From positions 1 through 8,437 of the forward strand of contig JAJCYJ010000732.1 in the NCBI GenBank assembly GCA_029262975.1: 8,437 nt of DNA, read 5' to 3'. The notes under the pieces are model-generated. The model did no database searches. It saw only the letters and a list, made by a program, of their open reading frames with translations, and had not been told where the DNA came from. Origin of the DNA: Saprospiraceae bacterium (GTDB lineage Bacteria; Bacteroidota; Bacteroidia; Chitinophagales; Saprospiraceae). Below, piece after piece: positions 1 to 6,358 of this stretch (the stretch's first letter is position 1; every line of letters begins with the position of its first letter). The translations under genes and the position numbers were made by a program.

Positions 1-56
1 TTATCTACGAGATTGTGGTCGTATGATCTTAGCTTTATCCTAATCTTTTGATTCAT
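1..56 (-). CDS. rpsJ: 30S ribosomal protein S10, N-terminal part (cut by window edge)
   Basis: This is the start of ribosomal protein S10, a small-subunit head protein that also serves as NusE in transcription antitermination. Reading down from an ATG at 56-54 gives MNQKIRIKLRSYDHNLVD (18 residues) and two bases of the next codon. The IRIKLRSYDHNLVD block is the conserved S10 N-terminus. The rest lies outside the window. The gene follows fusA on the same strand, which is the usual Bacteroidota order. A GAGG lies only two bases before the ATG, too close for a normal ribosome binding site. The gap to fusA holds its own promoter. Identification is firm despite the short length because the motif and the gene order agree. 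Confidence 0.93.
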   Translation of the reverse strand, partial: MNQKIRIKLRSYDHNLVD

Positions 57-96
57 TACCTCTTTTGTATATCTTAATTTCGCCTTAAAAGCGGGC

Positions 97-129
97 GCAA
101 AAGTAAAATTAATATTGGAGCTAACCAAA
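97..129 (-). promoter_or_regulatory. Bacteroidota-type promoter for rpsJ / S10 operon
   Basis: On the minus strand a TTTG (129-126) is followed after 20 bases by TACTTTTG (105-98), matching the Bacteroidota -33 / TAnnTTTG -7 consensus. Transcription would start near position 93-94, giving a leader of about 37 bases before the rpsJ ATG. The bases after the -7 box (CGCCCGCTTTT) closely resemble those after the rpsL promoter. This suggests that the S10 operon can be transcribed independently of the str operon. No terminator is visible between fusA and rpsJ, so readthrough from fusA is also likely. Confidence 0.72.
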
Positions 130-136
130 TATTACT

Positions 137-2269
137 TTATACAATTACTTCTCCTCTGCTTTTACTTATAATTTCTTCTGCAACATTCTTCGGTACAGGT
201 GAATAATGAGAGAATTCCATTGTACTGGACGCACGTCCAGAAGTGATCGTTCTCAACTGGGTTACATAGCCAAACATCTCTGACAAAGGCACGTCAGCCG
301 AGACAGCAACCGCTCCCCCTTTCTGCTCTTGTCCCTTAGGTAATCCCCTTCTTCTATTCAAATCACCAATAACAGATCCAACATATTCATCTGGTGTTAT
401 TACTTCCAGCTTCATAATAGGCTCCAATAAGACTGGTTTAGTCTTTGCAGCCGCAGCTTTAAAGCCTTCTTTTGCACATAGTTCGAAAGCTATCGGCTTG
501 GAATCCACAGCATGCGTCTGTCCATCATATACACGGACCTTCATACTATCCATACCATAACCAGCCAGGATTCCATTATCCATCATTGCTTTAAATCCTT
601 TCACTACAGAAGCGATGAGTTCTTTTGGAATCGATCCTCCGAATATGCCATTCACAAACTGCAATCTTTCTTTGCCATTCTTGAAATCTTCGCTTTCAAG
701 AAATTCTTCGTCTGCAGGTCCCAATTCGAAACTCATTTGAGCAAATAACCCAGACCCCCCAGATTGCTTTTTTAATCTTTCTGTGTGATCCACAGTATTG
801 GTAAGTGCTTCCTTGTAACTCACCTGAGGTTGTCCCTGGTTACAGTCTACTTTAAATTCTCGCTTCAACCTATCAAGTATTATTTCAAGGTGTAGCTCCC
901 CCATTCCACTAATCACCGTTTGATTGGTTTCTTCGTCAAAGCGTACCCGGAAAGTCGGATCCTCCTCTGAAAGTTTTGCAAGGGCAAGTCCAAGTTTATC
1001 TATGTCCTTTTGAGATTTTGGTTCAACCGCGACACCGATTACCGGATCGGGGAAAACCATAGATTCGAATTGTATAGAAAAACCCTCACTACTCAATGTA
1101 TCCCCTGTTCTTATATCTTTAAACCCAACACCTGCTGCAATATCCCCTGCTTCAACCCTTGGAATAGGATTTTGCTTGTTAGAATGCATTTGAAAAAGTC
1201 TTGAAATTCTTTCTTTTTTACCAGTTCGATTATTGAGTATATATGATCCGGCATCAAGAGCACCCGAATAGACCCTAAAGAAAGCTAACCGGCCAACAAA
1301 TGGGTCAGTGGCAATCTTAAAAGCCAATGCAGTAAATGGTTCGCTCACATCTGGCTTTAACGAAACTTCTTTTTCATTATCAGGATTAATCCCTTTCGTA
1401 TTCCCTACATCCAATGGAGATGGGAGATAGGCACAAGCTGCATCCAATACGGCCTGAACTCCTTTATTTTTAAAGGCCGAACCACACATCATCGGTACAA
1501 ATGCCAAATCCATCACTGCCGCTCTCACCGCCGCACGTATTTCCTCATCTGTAATAGAATCTGCGTCCTCGAAGTACTTTTCCATAAGTCCTTCGTCATA
1601 TTCTGCTATTGTCTCCAAAAGCTTTTCCCTCCATTCCTTTACTACCTCCACGAGGTCTTCAGGCATCGGAATCACCTCAAAGGTCATCCCAATATCTTCT
1701 TCATTCCAGACTATGGCCTGATTGGTGATCAGATCAACTACTCCTTTAAAATTTTCTTCAGAACCGATTGGAACTTGCAATGGAATTGCTTTTGATCCTA
1801 ACTTTTCCTGAACATCGTTAACAACATTAAAGAAATCAGCACCAGATCTATCCATTTTATTTACGAATCCAATACGCGGTACGCGATAATTATCGGCAAG
1901 TCTCCAATTCGTCTCAGATTGCGGCTCAACTCCACTAACGGCACAGAACAAAAAGATTAAACCATCAAGCACCCTTAACGACCTGTTCACCTCAACGGTA
2001 AAATCCACATGGCCCGGAGTATCGATGATATTCATACTATACTTCTTATCCTGCCATTCCCAAGATGTCTTAGTCGCAGCTGAAGTAATGGTAATACCAC
2101 GCTCTTGCTCTTGCTCCATCCAATCCATGGTAGCAGCTCCATCGTGCACCTCTCCAATCTTATGACTGAGCCCTGTATAATAGAGCACACGCTCTGTGGT
2201 AGTTGTTTTGCCAGCATCAATATGTGCTGCAATACCAATGTTTCTGGTAAAATTTAAATCTTTTGCCAT
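137..2269 (-). CDS. fusA: Elongation factor G
   Basis: This is the cytoplasmic translational GTPase that moves tRNAs and mRNA through the ribosome and, with ribosome recycling factor, splits ribosomes. At 710 residues it has the usual full length. The GTPase motifs are all present: P-loop AHIDAGKT (15-22), RGIT (57-60), DTPGH (83-87), NKMD (137-140) and GSA (263-265). Domain III carries ISGMGELHLEI (about 453-463). Domain IV contains the KKQSGG segment (about 500-505). Domain V has GYVTQLRTITSGRASSTMEF (about 667-686). The ATG start places the N-terminus (MAKDLNFTRNIGIAAHIDAG) exactly where the family begins. It lies 36 bases after rpsG with no clear Shine-Dalgarno sequence, and is most simply read as the third gene of the str operon. 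No tuf gene follows. Confidence 0.98.
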   Translation of the reverse strand: MAKDLNFTRNIGIAAHIDAGKTTTTERVLYYTGLSHKIGEVHDGAATMDWMEQEQERGITITSAATKTSWEWQDKKYSMNIIDTPGHVDFTVEVNRSLRVLDGLIFLFCAVSGVEPQSETNWRLADNYRVPRIGFVNKMDRSGADFFNVVNDVQEKLGSKAIPLQVPIGSEENFKGVVDLITNQAIVWNEEDIGMTFEVIPMPEDLVEVVKEWREKLLETIAEYDEGLMEKYFEDADSITDEEIRAAVRAAVMDLAFVPMMCGSAFKNKGVQAVLDAACAYLPSPLDVGNTKGINPDNEKEVSLKPDVSEPFTALAFKIATDPFVGRLAFFRVYSGALDAGSYILNNRTGKKERISRLFQMHSNKQNPIPRVEAGDIAAGVGFKDIRTGDTLSSEGFSIQFESMVFPDPVIGVAVEPKSQKDIDKLGLALAKLSEEDPTFRVRFDEETNQTVISGMGELHLEIILDRLKREFKVDCNQGQPQVSYKEALTNTVDHTERLKKQSGGSGLFAQMSFELGPADEEFLESEDFKNGKERLQFVNGIFGGSIPKELIASVVKGFKAMMDNGILAGYGMDSMKVRVYDGQTHAVDSKPIAFELCAKEGFKAAAAKTKPVLLEPIMKLEVITPDEYVGSVIGDLNRRRGLPKGQEQKGGAVAVSADVPLSEMFGYVTQLRTITSGRASSTMEFSHYSPVPKNVAEEIISKSRGEVIV

Positions 2270-2305
2270 TATGATTTGATGTAATCAGAAATTAAAACTG
2301 ATGAT

Positions 2306-2773
2306 TTATGCTCTGAAGTGAGCAAAAGCTTTATTCGCTTCTGCCATCCTGTGTGTATCTTCTTTCTTCTTCACGGACGCACCCTCTCCTTTGCTTGCCG
2401 CGATAATCTCTGCTGATAATTTTTCGGCCATACCCTTTCCGCTTCTCAGTCGAGAATACTTAATCAACCATTTCATACCAACAGACGTACGTCTGTTTGG
2501 TCTGATTTCAATTGGAATTTGAAAAGTGGCACCTCCTACTCTCTTACTTCTTACTTCTACCTGGGGATATATATTGTTCAATGCCTTTTGCCAAACCTCG
2601 TGAGGATTGTCTCCAGTTTTCTCCTGAATAATATCCATGGCGTCATAAAAAATCTGAAAAGAAACACTCTTCTTTCCCTGCCACATCATGTTATTCACAA
2701 ATTGGGTTACCATTGGATCAGCAAATCGAGGATCTGGTTGTAATATCCGCTGTTTTGGCTTTCTCTTTCTCAT
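2306..2773 (-). CDS. rpsG: 30S ribosomal protein S7
   Basis: S7 is a primary 16S rRNA-binding protein that starts assembly of the 30S head and lines the E and P sites. The product has 155 residues, normal for the family. The conserved blocks are the N-terminal RKRKPKQRILQPDPRF (residues 2-17), the signature VRSKRVGGATFQIPIE (about 74-89) and the C-terminal HRMAEANKAFAHFRA (about 141-155). The ATG is followed by a basic N-terminus, as expected. The gene starts 16 bases after the rpsL stop and ends 36 bases before fusA, so the three are almost certainly co-transcribed. In E. coli S7 represses its own operon by binding the rpsL-rpsG gap. The 16-base gap here leaves little room for that structure, so such control is not apparent. 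Confidence 0.98.
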   Translation of the reverse strand: MRKRKPKQRILQPDPRFADPMVTQFVNNMMWQGKKSVSFQIFYDAMDIIQEKTGDNPHEVWQKALNNIYPQVEVRSKRVGGATFQIPIEIRPNRRTSVGMKWLIKYSRLRSGKGMAEKLSAEIIAASKGEGASVKKKEDTHRMAEANKAFAHFRA

Positions 2774-2789
2774 TATACTCTATGATAAA

Positions 2790-3161
2790 TTACTTAGGTC
2801 TTTTAGCTCCGTACTTAGATCTGCTCTGAAGTCTGTCTGCCACCCCAGCTGTATCAAGTGCTCCTCTGACAATCGTATATCGAACACCCGGAAGATCTTT
2901 TACTCTACCACCACGTATAAGCACAATACTGTGCTCTTGTAGATTATGACCTTCTCCCGGAATATAGGCGATTACTTCATGACCATTGGACATTCTGACC
3001 TTAGCAACTTTTCGCAATGCCGAATTAGGTTTCTTTGGTGTTGTAGTATACACTCTTGTGCAAACACCCCTTTTCTGAGGGCATGAATCAAGGGCTCGTG
3101 ATTTACTCGTAGTAATTACTTTCTTCCTCCCTTTTCTGACTAACTGATTTATAGTTGGCAT
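2790..3161 (-). CDS. rpsL: 30S ribosomal protein S12
   Basis: S12 sits at the decoding centre of the 30S subunit and affects accuracy. The product has 123 residues and covers the whole family. Conserved blocks include PTINQLVRKGR (2-12), CPQKRGVCTRVYTTTPKKPN (27-46), GEGHNLQEHS (69-78), RGGRVKDLPGVRY (83-95) and the basic end SKYGAKRPK. The two lysines of the TPKKPNS loop (43-44 counting Met) and Lys88 in RVKDLPG are the residues changed in many streptomycin-resistant strains. Here they are the ordinary wild-type residues. It is the first gene of the str operon. A promoter lies about 35 bases upstream with a leader of about 30 bases, too short for a riboswitch or large attenuator. No Shine-Dalgarno sequence precedes the ATG. 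Confidence 0.98.
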   Translation of the reverse strand: MPTINQLVRKGRKKVITTSKSRALDSCPQKRGVCTRVYTTTPKKPNSALRKVAKVRMSNGHEVIAYIPGEGHNLQEHSIVLIRGGRVKDLPGVRYTIVRGALDTAGVADRLQSRSKYGAKRPK

Positions 3162-3194
3162 ATGAACAATTAAATGGCTTTTTCAAAAGCGAGT

Positions 3195-3226
3195 GCAAAG
3201 GTAAAACTATTTTGTAACGAAACAAG
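3195..3226 (-). promoter_or_regulatory. Bacteroidota-type promoter for rpsL-rpsG-fusA
   Basis: On the minus strand CTTG (3226-3223) is followed after 19 bases by TACCTTTGC (3203-3195), a clean match to the Bacteroidota -33 / TAnnTTTG -7 promoter. The predicted start site is near 3191-3192, giving a leader of about 30 bases before the rpsL ATG. It is the only good promoter match found in the 347-base gap, and it separates the str operon from the catabolic genes upstream. Confidence 0.78.
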
Positions 3227-3241
3227 TAGAAAATTAAGAAT

Positions 3242-3275
3242 TAGAGAAAATTATAATATATAAGTGTTTTCTCTA
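3242..3275 (-). repeat. AT-rich inverted repeat upstream of the rpsL promoter
   Basis: TAGAGAAAA (3242-3250) and TTTTCTCTA (3267-3275) form a perfect 9-base inverted repeat around a 16-base AT-only-like loop that can itself pair further (TTATA / TATAA). Read on the minus strand, the A-rich arm comes first and the U-rich arm second, followed by AATTCTTAATTTT. It could act as a weak terminator for readthrough from the dehydrogenase gene, or as an AT-rich upstream element of the rpsL promoter, whose -33 box begins 15 bases further on. The symmetry is seen directly. The function is a guess. Confidence 0.45.
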
Positions 3276-3315
3276 TGTCTCAAGTATCGCCTCATCCTCG
3301 CATTCACTGATTAAC

Positions 3316-3340
3316 TCCTGGAGATATAATTATCCCAGGA
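3316..3340. repeat. Compact hairpin in the intergenic region
   Basis: TCCTGG (3316-3321), one unpaired A, and GATA (3323-3326) pair with TATC (3331-3334) and CCAGGA (3335-3340) around a TAAT tetraloop. This gives ten base pairs with one bulge. It is the most GC-containing stem in the gap. Neither strand has a U-run after it, so it is not a standard intrinsic terminator. It could stabilise the 3' end of the upstream mRNA or be a protein-binding site. No function can be assigned from sequence. Confidence 0.5.
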
Positions 3341-3445
3341 AGGGCCAAATATACTTCTAATACCTAAATGATAACCGACTTTTGTATCCAGCGTCAATCA
3401 AAGTTCACATGACTCCATACCTGATACCCATAGCGCTGGTCAAAA

Positions 3446-3500
3446 GACTATTTTTTTTGACTATTTCTTTACCTAGTCCGAAAGACATTTAGTCAAAAAA
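3446..3500. repeat. Inverted-repeat cluster just after the dehydrogenase-SCP2 gene
   Basis: TTTTTTGACTA (3453-3463) and TAGTCAAAAAA (3490-3500) are perfect 11-base inverted arms around a 26-base loop. Further copies of the core are a direct GACTA at 3446-3450 and an inverted TAGTC at 3474-3478. On the minus-strand transcript two GACUA therefore precede two UAGUC, allowing either one long stem or two nested short stems. It begins 8 bases after the dehydrogenase stop codon, so a role in ending or stabilising that mRNA is likely. However, the long stem has U on its 5' arm and A on its 3' arm, the reverse of an ordinary terminator. Only a UUUU follows the last UAGUC. Confidence 0.5.
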
Positions 3501-3508
3501 TGCAGGTA

Positions 3509-5044
3509 TTAACCCAGCAACCCCTGCAATTTCATAGCGAGACTCATATCACCCTCTATCTTGATTTTTCCTGACATTACTGCACCCATTGGGTTGAGAT
3601 CTCCTCTTAGGAGTTTATGACAATCCTGCAAACTCATATTTATGGTACAATCGGCTTCAATATTCTCCACGAGGACTTTATTCTTTTGACCGGTCCCGTC
3701 GATAAAAATTTGTTGGCCGCCAAAATCAAACTTTAATGTATTCCCCAGAGCCTCCTTGTTCTTTGCCCTTGAAGTTATTCCGTCTTTTAGTGTCTCAAAA
3801 GAATCCTCTTCTTCAAGAATTTCATTTTTTTCCGAAGAACTGTTATCTGTAAAATGTATTGGTCGCTCAACAATACTTTTCTTAGGGGCATCATAACTCA
3901 CATCATCAATAATAATTTTAGCAAGAATCTCGCGCATAATTTCTGAAGATCCTCCTCCTATCGTGCCGACCCGAACATCTCGATACATCCTCGCCATTGG
4001 ATATTCTTCCATAAAACCATAACCTCCATAAAATTGAAGGCACTGTGTAGCCACTTTCTCCCCTAATTCAGTGGTCAGTAATTTAGCCATAGAACATAGT
4101 TTGACATCATATATTTGGTCCGCATACATCTTGCAACAATGATAACTAAATGCCTTTAGTGCTTCAACTTCTGAGGCGAGTTGCGCTATCCGATGTCGAA
4201 GTACTTGAAACTTATTAATCGGACGTCCAAAAGCTTTTCTTTCAGACATATACTGAAGTGACAGATCAATCGCTGTCTCCATTCCTGTTACTCCGGCAGG
4301 GACAGCACATAATCGCTCTAACTGCAAGCCGCTCATCAAATAATAAAACCCCCGACCCTCTTCTCCGATAAGATTTTCAACAGGTACTTTTACATTGTCA
4401 AAGCTGAGCTCTGCCGTATCAGAGGAATACCAACCTAATTTTTTTAATTTCCGTGCTGTCACACCCTCCATTTTCTGCTCTATTACTAGCAGACTAACTC
4501 CTGCCGCTCCAGCCTCCGTATTCGTTTTTACAACAGTCACTATAAAGTCACCATATACGCCATTTGTAATAAAAGTTTTGGATCCATTTACTATATAATA
4601 GTCTCCATCCCGCACAGCCTTTGTCTGAATATTCTGGGCATCAGAACCGGCACCTGGTTCAGTTATCGCAATACTGCTAATAAGAGAACCTGAGATAATT
4701 CCAGGGATGTATTTTTCTTTTAATTGATCAGATCCAAATTTTAAAATATAAGGGGCAGACATGTATTGCACAACTTGTTGTGTAATTGCAAATCCTCCAC
4801 TATTCATACGTCCTAATTCCTCATTAAATACAACATCATAGAAAAAATCTAATCCCAGCCCCCCAAACTGTTCAGGATAGGACAAGCCAAGGAACCCCAT
4901 ATCTCCCATTTTTTTCCAAATATCTCGTGGTGTTCTTCTATCTTCTTCCCACTTGTCAATGTTAGGTTTTACTTCTTTTTCTAAAAAAGCACGTAAGGAA
5001 CTTCGAAACAATTCATGCTCTTCCGTAAAATAATAAGAACTCAT
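3509..5044 (-). CDS. Acyl-CoA dehydrogenase with C-terminal SCP2 domain
   Basis: This FAD enzyme is predicted to introduce an alpha,beta double bond into an acyl-CoA and pass electrons to electron-transfer flavoprotein. Residues 1-380 form a complete dehydrogenase: FAD motif AITEPGAGSD (126-135), GSKTFITNG (154-162), AFGRPINKFQ (271-280) and QFYGGYGF (337-344). The usual catalytic Glu of the IYEGT motif is replaced by Gly364 (IGGGSSEI). Glu243 in SGLQLERL occupies the position used by isovaleryl-CoA and long-chain acyl-CoA dehydrogenases, so activity is expected. At 511 residues it is about 130 longer than normal. After a charged linker (about 385-415) the end matches the SCP2 lipid-binding fold, with ADCTINMS (464-471), GDLNPMGAVMSGKIKIEGDM (481-500) and LAMKLQGLL. 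It follows the other dehydrogenase after 76 AT-rich bases in which I see no promoter. Substrate unknown; bulky or branched acyl chains fit. Confidence 0.93.
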   Translation of the reverse strand: MSSYYFTEEHELFRSSLRAFLEKEVKPNIDKWEEDRRTPRDIWKKMGDMGFLGLSYPEQFGGLGLDFFYDVVFNEELGRMNSGGFAITQQVVQYMSAPYILKFGSDQLKEKYIPGIISGSLISSIAITEPGAGSDAQNIQTKAVRDGDYYIVNGSKTFITNGVYGDFIVTVVKTNTEAGAAGVSLLVIEQKMEGVTARKLKKLGWYSSDTAELSFDNVKVPVENLIGEEGRGFYYLMSGLQLERLCAVPAGVTGMETAIDLSLQYMSERKAFGRPINKFQVLRHRIAQLASEVEALKAFSYHCCKMYADQIYDVKLCSMAKLLTTELGEKVATQCLQFYGGYGFMEEYPMARMYRDVRVGTIGGGSSEIMREILAKIIIDDVSYDAPKKSIVERPIHFTDNSSSEKNEILEEEDSFETLKDGITSRAKNKEALGNTLKFDFGGQQIFIDGTGQKNKVLVENIEADCTINMSLQDCHKLLRGDLNPMGAVMSGKIKIEGDMSLAMKLQGLLG

Positions 5045-5120
5045 ATTTATAATTTATCTTTTTAAATTAGAATAAATACTTGAGGATGATTTAAAAATAG
5101 AATATCACTTAATAGAAAAA

Positions 5121-6341
5121 TTAATTGCTTACGGCAGCCTGCTTATTCGCTCTCATATTCGCCTTTAACTCTCTGAAATAATTTGAAAAAAGGGAACGAG
5201 AAATCATCAATTTCATTATCTCATTAGTACCTCCGTAAATTCTCTGAACTCGTGCATCCCCATAATATCTTGCTATTGGATATTCCCAAATATACCCGTA
5301 ACCACCAAATAATTGAAGACATTCATCTATCATGGCACATTGCATATCAGAAGTCTGATACTTGGCCATAGAAGCAAGTTCTGGCGTTAGATTTCCTTCC
5401 ACTAACAATTCTGTACACCTGTCTACGAATGCCGTAGAGACTTCTAATTGCGTCGCCACTTCTGCCAACTTAAACTGCGTATTTTGAAATCCGCAAATCG
5501 GTTTTTTAAAAGCTCTTCTCTCTTGTGTGTACACAACGGTTTGTTCAAGTGCCCCTCTTACAGCACCAATAGCACCGAGGGCTATCGTCATTCTCTCCCG
5601 TGGCAATTCAGTCATCATCTGAATAAAACCCTGGCCTTCGGAACCTAAAAGATTTTCCTTCGGCACCATAACATCTTCAAAGAAGAGTTCGCAGGTATCA
5701 CTTGACTTCAATCCTAATTTTACAAACGGTTTACCTTTAGAAAACCCAGTGGAATTTGCATCGACAATCAATAAACTAATGCCCTTGAAACCTTTATTTT
5801 TATCGGTCTTACACGCCACAATTGTAAAATCAGAAGTATAGCCAATGGTAATAAATGTCTTACTGCCATTCAAAATGTAATGATCTCCCTTATCTTCAGC
5901 AAATGTCTTAATAGCCTGCACGTCACTACCTGTACCGGGCTCAGTCATCGCCAGAGAACCAATCAATTCTCCTGAAGCACATTTAGGCAGATAGAGATTT
6001 TTCAAATATTCGCTTCCATGTTTTTCAATATAAGGAATTACAATATCAGAATGCATGGATATAGATGGAGATGCTGCTCCAAATCTAGCTTGTTCTTCTA
6101 TTACTAATGCTGCATAGCTAAAGTCTAATCCAAGTCCACCATACTTCGGATCAAGGGTTATGCCCAACAATCCTAATTCTCCTGCCTTTAACCATGCTTC
6201 ACGATCACAATAGCCTTGCTTTTCCCATTGTTCTCTAAAAGGTAATACATAATTCTTAAAATATTCTTCAACAGTTTTTTTAAACATCGCATGCTCTTCG
6301 GATGCATAAACTTTTCTTGGTAATTCGTGACTCTTACTCAT
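5121..6341 (-). CDS. Acyl-CoA dehydrogenase, long-chain (LCAD-like) type
   Basis: This is a soluble FAD-dependent acyl-CoA dehydrogenase expected to oxidise an acyl-CoA to its 2-enoyl-CoA, with electron-transfer flavoprotein as acceptor. Its 406 residues cover the N-terminal helical domain, the beta domain with AMTEPGTGSD (131-140) and GSKTFIT (159-165), and the C-terminal helical domain with RRAFKKPICGFQ (275-286) and QLFGGYGYIWEYPIARYYGD (343-362). The ending RIYGGTNEIM (367-376) has Gly370 where medium-chain enzymes have the catalytic Glu. Glu249 in ELPRERM is the predicted base, as in mammalian long-chain acyl-CoA dehydrogenase. It is a paralogue of the next gene but lacks the SCP2 domain. 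It starts 17 bases after the carboxylase stop, so co-transcription is likely. No Shine-Dalgarno sequence is seen. The true substrate cannot be read from sequence. Confidence 0.95.
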   Translation of the reverse strand: MSKSHELPRKVYASEEHAMFKKTVEEYFKNYVLPFREQWEKQGYCDREAWLKAGELGLLGITLDPKYGGLGLDFSYAALVIEEQARFGAASPSISMHSDIVIPYIEKHGSEYLKNLYLPKCASGELIGSLAMTEPGTGSDVQAIKTFAEDKGDHYILNGSKTFITIGYTSDFTIVACKTDKNKGFKGISLLIVDANSTGFSKGKPFVKLGLKSSDTCELFFEDVMVPKENLLGSEGQGFIQMMTELPRERMTIALGAIGAVRGALEQTVVYTQERRAFKKPICGFQNTQFKLAEVATQLEVSTAFVDRCTELLVEGNLTPELASMAKYQTSDMQCAMIDECLQLFGGYGYIWEYPIARYYGDARVQRIYGGTNEIMKLMISRSLFSNYFRELKANMRANKQAAVSN

Positions 6342-6358
6342 AATTGATAAATTAAGAA

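Noticed and set aside
57..66. AAAAGAGG before rpsJ as a Shine-Dalgarno site.
   Set aside because: The GAGG is only two bases from the ATG, too close for standard pairing. The other starts in this window also lack Shine-Dalgarno sites, as is common in Bacteroidota.
2032..2238. A 68-residue minus-strand open frame inside fusA in another frame.
   Set aside because: It lies wholly within the conserved GTPase domain of EF-G and its translation has no recognisable features.
2519..2942. Overlapping plus-strand open frames opposite rpsG and rpsL.
   Set aside because: They are antisense shadows of highly conserved ribosomal genes, with no recognisable domain, promoter or ribosome binding site. The same holds for the plus-strand frames opposite fusA, both dehydrogenases and the carboxylase.
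3346..3353. TATATTTG on the minus strand, a possible extra -7 promoter box in the gap.
   Set aside because: No TTG/TTTG -33 element is found 19-21 bases upstream, and no gene starts at a suitable distance before the real rpsL promoter.
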